Assembly: GCA_012845835.1 (NCBI GenBank)
Contig: JABAKD010000029.1
Span: forward strand, 7,373,484-7,437,483
Direction of reading: 5' to 3'
DNA length: 64,000 nucleotides
Source: Undaria pinnatifida
Lineage: Eukaryota > Sar > Phaeophyceae > Laminariales > Alariaceae
Part shown: positions 11,190 to 21,625 of the stretch, one piece after another
How positions within the stretch are numbered: the stretch's first letter is position 1
Layout of the letters: every line of letters starts with the position of its first letter
The notes under the pieces: generated by a model
Told to the model about the DNA's origin: nothing
Seen by the model: only the letters and a program-made list of their open reading frames with translations
The model's database searches: none
Program-made: the position numbers and the translations under genes

Positions 11190-12090
11190 TTTTTCAATAG
11201 ACGCACCGCTCGGGGTTTACACTCTTCCCGTTGCCGAGATAGTCAATCAAGGAAAAAGTAAGGACGGGGTGGGTGAGTTATATTGCATGGGCGTACGGTA
11301 TGATCCGAGTGGCGTACGGTACAGCAAATATTTTCGTTTCGATTACGATTTTTAGTCCAGGGCATGGTAATCGTGGGAGCAGGGACTGTGTTTTCTCGCG
11401 CTACGATACAACCGGTGTCCGGTGCAATAACGGTTTTGATTTTGGTGTTGGCTTCGATTTATATCTCGGGCCATGCTCTGTCACCTGGCGAAGGGCAGGG
11501 GGCAGGGCGCGGCTCTGGGGTGTCCTTCTTTTCTTCCCGAGCGTTTCTCTCGGGCTTGGTCTGTTCGCTTCTCGGTTCGTGCGGCACACCTGTCCATCTA
11601 TCACGAGACGGCACACCTGTCGGCCAATAAACAATTGGGGATAGGGTGTTCAGCTGATATCGGAATAGAATGTGCACTTCACATCGAAGGATAAGGGTAC
11701 CTTAACACCAATTCGAGACAAAGTTTGGCGTACACTTGAATTGTGCATAACCTTGGCGCCAACCCGAACCCTCTCAAACCCATTTAACCAATCAAAACCA
11801 ATCCACCAAGGTAGAGACGGATCACCCCATTGGTCTCTTGCGCTTTGTGCCTCAACCATGTATGAGAAGGATATAGGCGGTAAGCTCTACTGCGTCGAAT
11901 GGCGAACCAAGCCGTAAAGACCCTGTAGCTCTCGCTGCAGGGGCTCTTGCTGGTGGACACTTGCAACTGCCGTCAACTATTGGTAGGAAACAGCAAAAAC
12001 AAACCCAAGTAGACCGTGTTTCGGCTGCTCTTCATGGGAGATTCCGATCGTCAGACGGGGACACGGAGATTCGGTCACACGTGACAGGCA
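11190..12090. other. No gene recognised
   Basis: Overlapping ORFs of 60-123 codons on both strands lack motifs. CTTGGCGCCAACCCGAAC near 11753 resembles CTTGGCGCTAACCCGAAC near 13196, a small dispersed motif. Confidence 0.4.
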
Positions 12091-12098
12091 ACGAGCCC

Positions 12099-12262
12099 CT
12101 ATTGCGTTGGCGTCGACTTGAACTTAGAAACCGATGCACACTGTCGGATGGCAAACCTATCAATGATGTTAAATATTACTTGGAGGAAGTGCTTGTTTAT
12201 ATGGGTATATGGTATAAACGGTGAGTGGTGGCAATATATTGTACCAATAACAACTATACCAG
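12099..12262 (-). CDS. Possible terminal exon, downstream partner of 12358-12824
   Basis: The minus strand has TACTAAT followed by ATGCAG as branch and acceptor, and then 54 open codons to a TAG at 12099 in exactly the phase left by the donor at 12358. The peptide (GIVVIGTIYCHHSPFIPYTH, then INKHFLQVIFNIIDRFAIRQ) is hydrophobic and ordinary in composition, unlike the Ala-rich exon before it. No family recognised. Phase agreement and the branch motif are the only support. Confidence 0.35.
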
Positions 12263-12357
12263 CTGCATATTAGTAAAATAGAAAAAATCACACAAGCTTT
12301 TGCGCAGCAAATAAGTACAAACAAATGAAAGCACACCATCTTCCTGGCGTCACTCAC

Positions 12358-12824
12358 CAATCTCCGACGCCTCTTCCTCATGAAAACGCCTTGCGAACCG
12401 CTGTCCAAAAACAACAGGCTGCTCCGCTCTGTAGCGAGATTGACAGTTTCGGCCTCCGCTGCCGTCTCGGTCGCCGCCACCACCACCACCACAACCAGGG
12501 CGGGCACGGACACGAGCATTTTCACGCGCGCGAACACGATCATCTTCACGCGCGCGAGCTTCCGCATAGGCGTCTTCACGCGCACGAGCTTCAACGCGAG
12601 CATCACGGCGAGCTTTCGCACGCGCTTTCGCACGCGAGTAACGATTCGCACTAGAGCCGCGAGCAGCAACACCCCCAGCGGCAACATCGAGACCCGCAAC
12701 AACAGCAGCACGAGTAGCAGCAGCATCGCGAAGAGCTTTGCGGTCATCTCTAGCACGAGCACGAGCAGCAGCAATGCCGCCGTCTCCGCCACCAACACCA
12801 TGGCCATCACCACGGCCACCGTCA
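12358..12824 (-). CDS. Ala/Arg- and Gly-rich internal exon, unknown function
   Basis: Bounded by a CCCCCCTTTTAG acceptor (right) and a GTGAGT donor (left), the frame is open for 155 codons. It has no ATG near its start. The product has Gly/Asp repeats, then Ala-Arg repeats such as RARARDDRKALRDAAATRAA and ARAREDAYAEARAREDDRVR, then an RGG-like GGGGGDRDGSGGRN, and ends QPVVFGQRFARRFHEEEASE. The Ala-Arg-Glu part is predicted helical and low-complexity. The opposite-strand ORF 12380-12973 and the minus-strand ORF 12169-12825 in another frame are shadows. The next exon is probably 12099-12262. Upstream exons (above 12840) were not identified. Confidence 0.45.
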
Positions 12825-12834
12825 CTAAAAGGGG

Positions 12835-13090
12835 GGCAAGTCAGAGCGAGGCGTCAACACCAGGGAGGGGTGGGGTGGTATGGAGGGGTGGATCGATAAG
12901 GAGGGGGGTAGGGCGGGGGGGGAAGGGGGGTAAGGGGGGGGCGGGGAGAGGGAGAGGGAGTAGCCAGGGGTGAGGAGGGGGAAGACCACGACGGGGAGAG
13001 GCAGGGGGAGTGCAGAGGAGGAGGGGGCAGGCAGAGGGGGAAATGGCAGGATGGGGGGGCCGCTAAGTTCGCTCTGAGCTTTAAATAGGC
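12835..13090 (+). repeat. G-rich low-complexity tract
   Basis: About 250 bp of G runs with scattered A (GGGGGG, GGAGGGG). On the minus strand it forms a pyrimidine tract ending in the TTTTAG acceptor of the 12358-12824 exon, so it may be intronic. Confidence 0.6.
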
Positions 13091-13194
13091 GTTATAAAAA
13101 GGTGTCAAAAATGCATCAATATCTGGGGGACGGGTTCGCCACCGGGGAATAGGGAGGGCGCATGGCGTATCGCGTGCCAGATATACCTTACACA

Positions 13195-13226
13195 ACTTGG
13201 CGCTAACCCGAACTATACGCCAAGTA
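13195..13226. repeat. 8-bp perfect inverted repeat
   Basis: ACTTGGCG and CGCCAAGT flank CTAACCCGAACTATA. The left half recurs near 11753. Confidence 0.5.
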
Positions 13227-13229
13227 CAG

Positions 13230-13880
13230 AGATTGAAATAATAGTTTTGAGTTTAAATCAAATTAAACGTGTCTCACCTCATAGCTGGGTATATTGTTTT
13301 AAAGATTTATCTTAAGTTTACTATTCAATTCGTCTACATTTCAATTGAATCAAACAAATTTCAATTACGAGTGCTATCGATGGGTTTTAACGATATTGAA
13401 ACAATTTTCTGTCACTCTCGCTTTTGCTCAAAAGAAAAAAACGTAATAATGTCATTGTATTCACTTGTTTACCTCGTGTAGCAAATTCACTTGGTTTACG
13501 CCAAGATTTCGATGATAGTAAAACAAAACAATCAATAGACATATTTGTCCGCATCGTGCTTGCAAAGGATCACGGTCATACGCCGAAGTACATCGTGTTT
13601 AGCGATCGCGACACTATTCGTACTGTATAGTGACCGGGGACATAAGTCCGCGATCTCGTTTTCCAATCATCAAGAATACGCCAATACCATGTCGTAATAA
13701 CAAAAAAAAAAAACACGACTAGTACCACTGGCGATATATCGTCCCCGGAACCCGCACAAACGCCGGACGAAACACAGCAAACCCCTCCGACGCCTTAGTC
13801 CCCCTATCCCCCCCCCCCACCCCCCTCCTTCCGCATAGAAGCCGAACGAAATGCGATAACCCACCGAAGCACTCTTCTCA
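13230..13880. other. No gene recognised
   Basis: AT-rich left part with short ORFs. The right part reads as the probable intron after the 13886-14241 exon, with a C run near 13809. Confidence 0.4.
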
Positions 13881-13885
13881 CTCAC

Positions 13886-14241
13886 CAGCCAACGTCGACC
13901 TCGACTTTGACGTGAACCTTGCGGCTGCCCATGGACGGGGACGCTCCACACCCGGCGGCCGTATCGGCAGCGAGGGCGGCGGTGGCGGGGGCGTAGGTGT
14001 AGAAGGGGGTCTTCGCGGGGGTTGGGGCAGGGGTTGGGGCGGGGGCCGGGATGGGGGCAGGAACAGGGGCGGTGGTGACGGCAGCAGCGGCGGGGGCAGG
14101 AACAGGGGCGGTGGTGACGGCAGCAGCGGTGGGGGCAGGGGACGGGGCAGCAACCGCGGCAGCGACGGGGGCAGCGGAAGAGGCGGCGGCGGTGGCGGAC
14201 GTCGACTCGCACACGTCTGGTGCGCCGATCGCGCTTCCCTC
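13886..14241 (-). CDS. Ala/Pro-rich exon, unknown function
   Basis: Bounded by a TACTACTGCTTCCAG acceptor and a GTGAGT donor, one frame is open for all 118 codons and begins EGSAIGAPDVCESTSATAAA. The middle is low-complexity Ala/Pro/Val (APVPAPIPAPAPTPAPTPA). The end is not: KTPFYTYAPATAALAADTAA then GSRKVHVKVEVDVGW. The composition suggests an extracellular or linker protein (inference). The DNA is internally repeated (GGCGGTGGTGACGGCAGCAG occurs twice on the plus strand). Gly-rich plus-strand ORFs here are shadows. It may belong to the same gene as neighbouring minus-strand Ala-rich exons. Confidence 0.4.
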
Positions 14242-14524
14242 CTGGAAGCAGTAGTATCAGCAATAGAAGCACACGGTGGCAATCGGACAGGGGCGAAAAA
14301 CGGGTTGAGACGGGGTGGGGGGCGGGGTGTTCGGTTAGCGGTCTAGTCTAGAAGCTTGCCTGGGGGAATCGATTCGTTGCGTTTACGAAACGACAATCTC
14401 CTAAGGCGGGAGTTCGAGGACCATACTTGATGATCGAAATAACAGCGAGAAGGCACCGCATAAAATTCCTAGTGGTGGCACGTCCCCCCCGAAATGACCA
14501 CGGCAAGACGTAAGATATCTCTGG

Positions 14525-17500
14525 CTACGCTGTTGCATCTACACTGTCGTCTGTACCGTAGAAATACCCAACCGCCCTCACCTCGCTCACCACCCTGCTA
14601 TCCCGCCCTGCCGCCCCTCCGTTTCCCTCCGCCTCCTGCTCCTCTTTCACCTCCTCTTCCTCCTCGTCCTCGCCATCCTCTTCCGCCTCTTCTTGTTCTT
14701 TCTCATCTTCCTCCCTACTCTCATCCTCCTTCTCCTTCTTCTCCCCCATCCCCCTACCCGCCATGCACCCCTGCCTGGCGGGTCCCTGAGCGGAAACAAC
14801 TTCGCTGCGGCCACCGCATCGCAACCCCTGTCTAGCTTTTGCGGCCGCGACAAGCTCCTCCAGGCACGCACGCCACGCAAGTCTTTCGCTCATCCGCGCA
14901 GCGGCCAGCACAAGCTCCTCCAGGCATGAACGCCTTGCAAGTCTTCCGCTCATCCGCGCAGCTGCCAGCACAAGCTCCTCTAGGCATGAATGCCACATGC
15001 CTCGCCGGCTCATCCGCACAGCGGCCAGCGGTATCTCCTCATGGCACCGGCGCCATGCCATCCTTGTCCGCATCCACACAATCTGGCTGTTTCCCTCATC
15101 CTCTCTGCTCCTCGCGTCAATGGCCGCGACCACGGCAGCCTTCTTCTTGGCGACGGCTTCCTGTTTCTCTAGCTTGAGTCGATGGTAGGCTCTCATACCG
15201 GCTTTAGTCTCGTCGACAACAATCATGTGTCGACGAGCTAGCTCCGCCGTTGTCTCTTCGGCCTTCACCACCGCTAGTTGAGCCTCCCTTTTCGCGAGTT
15301 CGGCGTCGTGTACCCTTCTCGCGGCCGCCGCTGTTGCCGCTGCTGTTGCTGTCGCCACCGCGTCGGCCACTGCCTCCGCTTTCGCCGCCTCGGCCTTCTC
15401 CTCCGCTTCTGCAACCGCGTCCGATACCGCTGCTGATACCGCTGCCGCAACCGCTCCTGCTACCGCTGCCGACGTAATTTCCTCGGTGCTTGCCGCATTT
15501 ACCGTTTCGGCCGCCGCCGAAGCCTGGTCCACGGTTTGGCGTCCGATCACCCTCGCCGTTGCCAATACCTTCTGCACCTCCACGACGTCTTCAGCCGCTT
15601 CTGCTCTTGCCCCGGTTGCCCGTCGCTGGTTCGACGCCGCTGCTTCATCTGCGATCGTCACCGCCACCTCTCTGGAAGAAACCCTCGTCGCTGCCGTCGC
15701 AAACCTTTCCGCTGCTTCTGCCGCAATGGCGTTGCGAAACCTGGCGAATACTTCAAATTGCTTACGGTTGCACCGGCGGTGAGCCATCCGTGCCAGCATG
15801 CGACAGGCCAGGGATCGTTTCTCGGTTTTTCGTGTCACCTCTGCAGCCGCTGCTGTTTCCTTCAAGGCCACCCTCATCACTGCCTCCGCTTCCGCTGCCG
15901 CAGTAGCTGCCGCCGCCACGGCCACCGCTGCAGTACCCGCTGCCGACACTTCCTCCACCACGGTCGCTTTAACCTCCGCAGCCGCAGCTCTTGTCTCCGC
16001 TGCGGCTGCTCTTGCTTCAGCTCTAGAAGCCCTTGCTTCAGCGACCGCCGCTCTTCGTTCGGCCAGGGACGTTCGTGCTTCAGCCGCATTAGCTCTTGCC
16101 TCTGCTGCCAACACCCGCGCCGCAGTTGCTGCTTCCTCTTTAGACGCTGCTGCTACTCCTGCAGCTGCCATCGCTTCGATTGCCGCCGCAGAAGCCGCCA
16201 TCGCTGCCTCTCTTGCCGATGTCGCCCCCGTCACCGCCGTTGCCGCCGTCTCGGCCGCCGCAGACGCAACCGCCGCTCGAGCCTCTGCCGCGATTGCTCT
16301 CGCCTCAGCTGCAGCCACTCCTGCCTCCGCCGCAATCTCTCTGGCTTCGGTCGCTGCCTTTTCCTTGGCCACTAGTGTTTTCCCTGCGGCCGTCACCGTC
16401 GCCGCTGCTGTCTCTGCAACCATCACCGCTGCCTTCCTCGTTGATGCCGCTGCAGCTGCCGCCGTTATCGCCGCCTCGGCCACCGCCGCCGTAGCTGTCA
16501 CTCTCTCATCTGCCATCGTCACTTCCGCCTCGGCGGTCGCCATGGCTTCCTCCGCCGCCGCCGTTCCTTCCTCGACTACCTCCACCTCAGCAACCACTGC
16601 GACGGTGGCCGCCCTCTCTGCAGTTGCCACCGCAGCCCCCGTCCCCGCCCCTGCCACCGTTGTCACCGCCACCCCACACACGGATCCTCCGTCGGAGGGG
16701 GCATCCGCGCGTGGTTTCTTGATCGCTTCGTTCGGCACCAAGGTCGGTGTATTTCTATACTCCACCAGCCTCTCCACCCCCTCCCTCTCACCCCCCCGCT
16801 CCAACACCGCCGCAACCGCCACTCCTTTGTCGGCTAGGGCTACTCCTGCCTCGGACACCATCACGTCTTCCTGCTCGGACACCATCACATCTCCCTTTGC
16901 CGCTGTCGTCATTTTCCTGGAAAACTCCGCCGTACTTATCACTGCGGCAGCCATCGTTTTCCCCGTTTCTAGCACCGCTTCCATCTCCTCCGTCACTCCT
17001 GTCGTAGCCGCCACTGCTGTCCCACAGTCGGAACGCCCGTTGAAGGGAACCTGCGCGTGACGTTTCTCGGTCGTCCCGTTCCGCACCAAGGCCGAGACAG
17101 TATCGTCTACCGCAATCCTCTCCACCCGCTGCCCTCCTCCTCTCCCCTCCCTCATTACCATTGCCGCCGCCGATCCGTTGGCTGCCGACGCTCTTGCCGC
17201 GACAATCCTCATGGCTCCCTCCGCCGTCGCTGTTGGGGTCTCGGCCACCTCCGCCGCAGCTAAGCCTGCTGTCGCCGTCGGTGCCCCAGCCTGTGCCACT
17301 GTCTTCACCTCCGCCACCGCCCCTCCCGCCACCGCCACCGCGGGCGCCACACGCTCGGAACGCCTGTCAAAGGAGGCATGCAAGCGTGGTTGTTCGTTCG
17401 AACTATTCCGCACCAAAGACACGATTGGTTCATCTTGTATCATATGTTGCACTGCTTCCTTCTCCTGTCCCTCCGCCACTAACGCCGTAGCTGCCGCTCC

Positions 17501-18164
17501 TTCGTCTACCACCCCCGCAGCAGCTAACGCTGCGGCCGCCGCCGCTGTGCCAGCGTCTTCCACTGCCTTCAACCCCGTTGCCGCCTCTACCGCCGCCGCT
17601 GCCATGTTCTCGGAATTCCCGTCAAAGGGGGCGTGCGCGCGCGATTGTGTAGGTTCTCCGTGCAGCACGAAGGTCGGGATAGTTTCTCCCTGCGCCACCT
17701 CCTCCGCACCCTCTCTCTCCTCGCCCTCCTTCTCCACCTTCTCCACCCACTCTCTCTCCGCCCTCGCCCCCACTTTCTTCATCCTCGCGTCCTCCTTCCC
17801 CTCCCCCTTCCCCTCCTCCTCCCCCTCCCCCCCCTCCCCGCCATATTGCTGCACCCCCCCCCCCCTCCCTCTCCTTCACCCTCTCCTCTTCAGGCGACAG
17901 CATAGTTAAACGCTTGCTGTTCAACCCTCTCTTTGCCCTATAAGCAAAATAATCAGCCATGAGGGTGCTGACCCCCCCCCGTTTTCCTGTGCCTGCCCTG
18001 GCTGTAGAAGGGACTGGCTGGGACGTCAACCCGCCACCTTCGACCTCGTTGGAGTCGGTCGTGGCCTCCGTGTCCATCCCGCTCCCAGCCTTGGCGTCTG
18101 CATTTGCCTGTGCATTGGGAAAAGAAACACGGGGCAAGGGAAAGTCAAGCGTTTCGTGTTCCAT
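14525..18164 (-). CDS. Very long Ala-rich, repeat-containing protein (frame break at a C12 run)
   Basis: One frame is open for 1,109 codons (17854 down to 14525). A second frame upstream, with ATG at 18164, gives about 100 ordinary residues (MEHETLDFPLPRVSFPN, then STLMADYFAYRAKRGLN, SPEEERVKER) and meets the first exactly at a run of 12 C (17854-17865). A one-base change in the run would join them, so polymorphism or sequencing error there is likely. In the 1,109-codon numbering: residues 1-56 are Glu/Gly-rich; four diverged repeats start near 57, 141, 249 and 366 (for example TIPTFVLHG then RAHAPFDGNSE); about 400-900 is Ala/Glu/Arg heptad-like helix (EARANAAEARTSLAERRAAV); four exact 20-residue repeats, consensus CLEELVLAAARMS, have Cys at 937, 957, 977 and 997; a Glu-rich tail follows. 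GTGAGC and GTGAGG sites near the end could be donors. It is probably a coiled-coil structural protein; no family recognised. Confidence 0.6.
14845..15065 (-). repeat. 60-bp coding minisatellite
   Basis: Four 60-bp units encode the 20-residue CLEELVLAAARMS repeats of the Ala-rich protein. The unit length is a multiple of three, so the frame is kept. Confidence 0.8.
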
Positions 18165-18319
18165 CGTATACGGCCGGATACAAAAAATGTCCAACAAGGG
18201 GCAAAAACAAACATCCCAGGGGTATTACATACTTCGTATAAAACATAATTCGTATAATACATGCACAAATAAAATTGACGCGTAGTCGATTACGACGTAG
18301 ATTCTGGTTTTCCTGAAAA

Positions 18320-18520
18320 ATGAGCACAGGGAGCACAGTTCCAACAAAAGGAGCTACTTATTTTACCAAGTACGCATACCTAAGTAGGCGCTTTGGAGAG
18401 GCAAATGTTGATCAGTTTCTCAGTACACTCTCTCCTACAAATGAAAAATCTGTAGGGTTGCGGCAGATTGCAATAACTTTGCTCGGACGAAAACAGAAAA
18501 CGGCAACGGGCGGTATATAA
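18320..18520 (+). CDS. Small ORF, 66 codons, unknown
   Basis: ATG-initiated ORF of normal composition (ATYFTKYAYLSRRFGEANVD, then QFLSTLSPTNEKSVGLRQIA) followed by TATATAATATATATAATATT. It could be a small gene or a terminal exon. No homologue recognised. Confidence 0.25.
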   Translation: MSTGSTVPTKGATYFTKYAYLSRRFGEANVDQFLSTLSPTNEKSVGLRQIAITLLGRKQKTATGGI

Positions 18521-18820
18521 TATATATAATATTTAGCACAGAAAAGTGGCGACGACACTACTTGTACGGTACAAGAACAAGTACAACTGCAGCGGTATTT
18601 TGGAATGGCACAGCAGTTGTGTACGGCGTTCGTACGATGATACGGGCCTGGACGGTACAGACTACAACGAAAATACGGCGTAGTATCTTTGGGCGGGAAC
18701 GGTAGCGGCACGCAGCAGTGATATGTGTCTGATCGGTATATATTATCATAAAACTACGACGAGGCCGCGGTAATTTGAGGTGTCCGTTCATACGGCGTAA
18801 AACAAAATAATTAGGAAGTA

Positions 18821-19699
18821 CAGTAGGTGGCCCTGTATAGTGGCATATAGTGGCAGGACAGAATTGTGCCACTATTCAGGGCAGTGCCACTATTCGATAT
18901 AGTGGCACTGTTGCCACTATTAGACAGTCTATAGTGGCAATATTGCCACTATATCGAATAAAGAGCTTCGATGTTCACGCTGTACACTGATTATACGCTG
19001 TTGTGTAGTAAAGCCGTGCATACTGTTCCACTACTCGTGGTTGATTTGTGTGCAGCAGTATCCGCATGAAACACATGAAATGACCGTTGATTATCCAACG
19101 GTTACCGAGCCTTCTGTGGTCAAGACCTGTTTCTTCTGCGCAGGCAGACCACAGGAACCACGTCCAAACGCATTGTATCATAGGTGGCACATCAATATTT
19201 TTTGTCCGGCGGGCAGTGTAACATGGGGTTCAACATTCAACACTACGTGTAGAACGCATGAAAACAGCAACGTAGAGACGCGAAACTAACTGAAACAGCC
19301 AGTAAAGAAAATTCAAACACCCCCACCCCGGCGCATCAACCCAACCACCACGAAGCTCTGCAACTGCTGTAGGCTTTACTCGTGCCCGTCTTTCTCTCCC
19401 AGTGGTTTGTTTGGGAGTTTACACAGTTCTAGGTCCGCGCAGGCTGGCATGATACGTGTGGCGCCCACCGCTGAGAGTGTGTGTGGGCAGGTTAGGTGTG
19501 GTACAGCAGTAGTGGGGGCCCACTACTTGGAACTGCCACTATTGGGTGTGTGTGATGCCCAAAATGCCACTATTGAGGGCCCCGTCCTCAATAGTGGTAA
19601 AGTGCCACTATATCGGGTTGAGATTTTGCCAGGAGATTTTCATGCCACTATATAGGGCACTTTACTATTCAGGTTGCCACTATACAGGGCCACCTACTG
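18821..19699. mobile_element. TIR DNA transposon with TA target duplication (pogo/mariner-like)
   Basis: Perfect 25-bp terminal inverted repeats lie at 18821-18845 and 19675-19699 (begin CAGTAGGTGGCCCTG), each flanked by TA. CAGT termini with a TA duplication are typical of pogo/Tc1-mariner elements (established). Inside both ends the octamer ATAGTGGC/GCCACTAT is repeated about 14 times (18837-18953 and 19537-19680) in both orientations, a pattern expected of transposase-binding subterminal repeats. At 879 bp it is too short for a full transposase. The only internal ORF of note, 19041-19289 (82 codons, KTCFFCAGRPQEPRP), has no DDE motif that I can see. Probably non-autonomous. Confidence 0.8.
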
Positions 19700-19707
19700 T
19701 AGTCTAA

Positions 19708-19959
19708 TTGTACAGTTTTTCAGGCGATATCTGGTATACCATAGAGGAATCCTTGATATTATGGTCATTCAAGTTCATGTTCCTTCTGGCATGTATTGGG
19801 GCTAGGGGGGGGGGTGCATCGACAATCAACCGGATTCGGGGTTCGGTGAGAAAACGTCCTGAGCACGAGCGAATGAGAAAGCATGTCGAACAGGTATATA
19901 GAATTGCGGCTAAGCTGGATGAAGGGGGGGCGGACTGTGAACCCGGATCTACGGTGTAA
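19708..19959 (+). CDS. Small ORF, 83 codons, unknown
   Basis: Begins beside the transposon. The C-terminal half (STINRIRGSVRKRPEHERMR, KHVEQVYRIAAKLDEGG) is basic and helix-like; the middle crosses a G10 run. No family recognised. Confidence 0.2.
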   Translation: MYSFSGDIWYTIEESLILWSFKFMFLLACIGARGGGASTINRIRGSVRKRPEHERMRKHVEQVYRIAAKLDEGGADCEPGSTV

Positions 19960-20039
19960 CAGCAAAACAGCAGGCCCCAGTCTCTCCCAAATGACGGCAA
20001 GTCATCCTAACCATCATGGACAATGCAACGTCCAGCGAG

Positions 20040-20590
20040 GAAAAAATAACCGCAGCAGTAGTAGTAGTAGCAGCAGTAGTATTAATTAGTAGTTGTAGTA
20101 GAAGTAGCAGTAGCAGTAGCTTTAGCAGTAGCAGTAGCAGTAGCAGCAGTAGTAGCAACAGTAGCAGCAGTATTGGCATTAGCAGCAGTAGTAGTGGTCG
20201 TAGTATTTAATAGTAGTAGTATTAGTAGCAGTAGCAGCAGTAGTAGCAGCAGTAGCAGTAGCAGTAGCAGTAGCAGTAGCAGTAGCAGTAGTAGCAGTAT
20301 TCTTTAATAGTAGTAGTAGTAGTAGCAGTAGCAGTAGCAGTAGTAGCAGTAGCAGTAGCAGTAGCAGTAGCAGCGGTGGTAGCAGTAGCAGCAGCAGTAT
20401 TCTTGAACAGTAGTAGTAGTGGTAGTAGTAGTAGCAGAAGTAGCAGTAGCATTTAATAGTAGCAGTAGCATTTAATAGTAGTAGTAATAGTAGTAGTATT
20501 TAATAGTACTTCAAAGTATTAATATTATTAGTATTTATAAGTAGTAGTAGTAGTAGTAGTAGTAGTAGCAGTAGTAGTAGTAGTAGAAAA
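20040..20590 (+). repeat. (AGT/AGC)n microsatellite
   Basis: About 550 bp of AGT and AGC triplets, interrupted by TATTTAATAGTAGTAG-type segments that recur. Serine-rich and leucine-rich ORFs here are artefacts. Confidence 0.95.
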
Positions 20591-20648
20591 ATACCAATCG
20601 CGTTTCAGTGTACCGTATACGCTATCTCACATACATACTATTATTCAA

Positions 20649-20705
20649 TTAAAATATTGTAAGGGCGTCAGCCGTGAGTTCAACGAATTTCGGGTCAATA
20701 CTCAT
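20649..20705 (-). CDS. Micro-ORF MSIDPKFVELTADALTIF (subfamily I)
   Basis: Intact 18-codon ORF on the minus strand preceded by GCAGCTTGCAAAG. It matches 53143-53202 (plus) and 41896-41952 (minus) in frame, start and stop context. Whether it is translated is unknown; see the finding on this family. Confidence 0.4.
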   Translation of the reverse strand: MSIDPKFVELTADALTIF

Positions 20706-21168
20706 CTTTGCAAGCTGCATTGTTGGTACTTGTAATATACTATGTGGGTGAGTTTCTTCTTAATGGGGGGGGTCCTCTTAAAATATAGTCTAAACATATA
20801 TTATAAAAATGAAAAAAAAATATGTACCATGACATGTTTTGTTTTTCTCCAATGTAATGGTTAGTGTTGGTATTTGTGCTTTAGGTGGGGAATTTTCAGC
20901 TACATCTAACATCATATTTTATAATTTTCTTTTTACTGTAGTTTCCACTATACTGCTCTATCATATGTATGTATGGTAGGTGGTTTATTTAGTTACATCG
21001 GGAGGAGTACGAATACAGAGTATTACTAGTTATATAGTATGTTAATAATAATACAGCATTCGAGAGTAAAAGTCGGCTACCAACTCCCCCGCTCCAAAAA
21101 AAAAAAAAGACTCTGTGGGACTCGAACTCACGATTCCAAGTTGATACGCTGTCACTCTAACATTTGAA
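20706..21168 (-). repeat. Dispersed repeat family I with tRNA-like head
   Basis: Aligns with 41953-42400 along its length, with indels. On the minus strand it begins with a tRNA 3' half (GTTAGAGTGACAGCGTATC, then GTGAGTTCGAGTCCCACAG), a T run, the body with GCATTCGAGA, and ends with the CAGCTTGCAAAG leader of the micro-ORF. It looks like a tRNA-derived retroposon whose 3' end is the micro-ORF module. Confidence 0.65.
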
Positions 21169-21515
21169 GAAGAAAACAAAAAACAACCGGACGTCATCTG
21201 TGGGTTTTATTTATTTGGCGAAGAGCGCAACTCGTAAATGCGCTTTGCCATATGATTCACATCACCATTTGTTGTCTCCTACGGGCGGTCTCCGAACCCA
21301 TAATGTCATATAAACACTATTAACACGTACCTGTTGAGGTTTTTTATTGGAGATGAAGCTACGCTCTTTCGAAATGACCCATGCTCCCAGAGACAGGTTC
21401 GGTGTACGACGTACGAGGTGGATGTCTAACTCGAAAGTAGATAGCTATATTTAGTAGTATTAATTTTTTTTCGGCACGTGGCGGTGTCCTACATTATTGT
21501 GTTTTTCACCATGGA
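21169..21515. other. No gene seen
   Basis: Mixed-composition spacer with only short ORFs. Confidence 0.5.
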
Positions 21516-21519
21516 TGGA

Positions 21520-21547
21520 ACTAACCCTAACCCTAACCCTAACCCAT
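21520..21547 (+). repeat. Interstitial telomere-type tract (CCCTAA)4
   Basis: CTAACCCTAACCC.. runs for about four units inside the window and is followed directly by GATAGCTCGT triplication and the CATG satellite. It is a TTAGGG-type motif, but too short and internal to be a chromosome end. Confidence 0.85.
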
Positions 21548-21593
21548 AGGAAATATACCGATGACTGCCCCCTAGTGACGTCACGGGGGTGAT

Positions 21594-21625
21594 AGCTCGT
21601 GATAGCTCGTGATAGCTCGTGAAAG
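21594..21625 (+). repeat. GATAGCTCGT x3
   Basis: Three tandem copies of GATAGCTCGT bridge the telomere-like tract and the satellite. Confidence 0.8.

Noticed and set aside
12169-12825. 218-codon minus-strand Leu/Val-rich ORF, and 197-codon plus-strand ORF 12380-12973
   Set aside because: A different minus frame has splice borders at both ends and continues in phase into the next exon; these are shadows of it.
15798-17060. 420-codon plus-strand Ala/Ser-rich ORF
   Set aside because: Antisense shadow of the 1,109-codon Ala-rich frame (GC-rich codons give open antisense frames).
21520-21547. A chromosome end
   Set aside because: Only about four CCCTAA units, with ordinary sequence on both sides.
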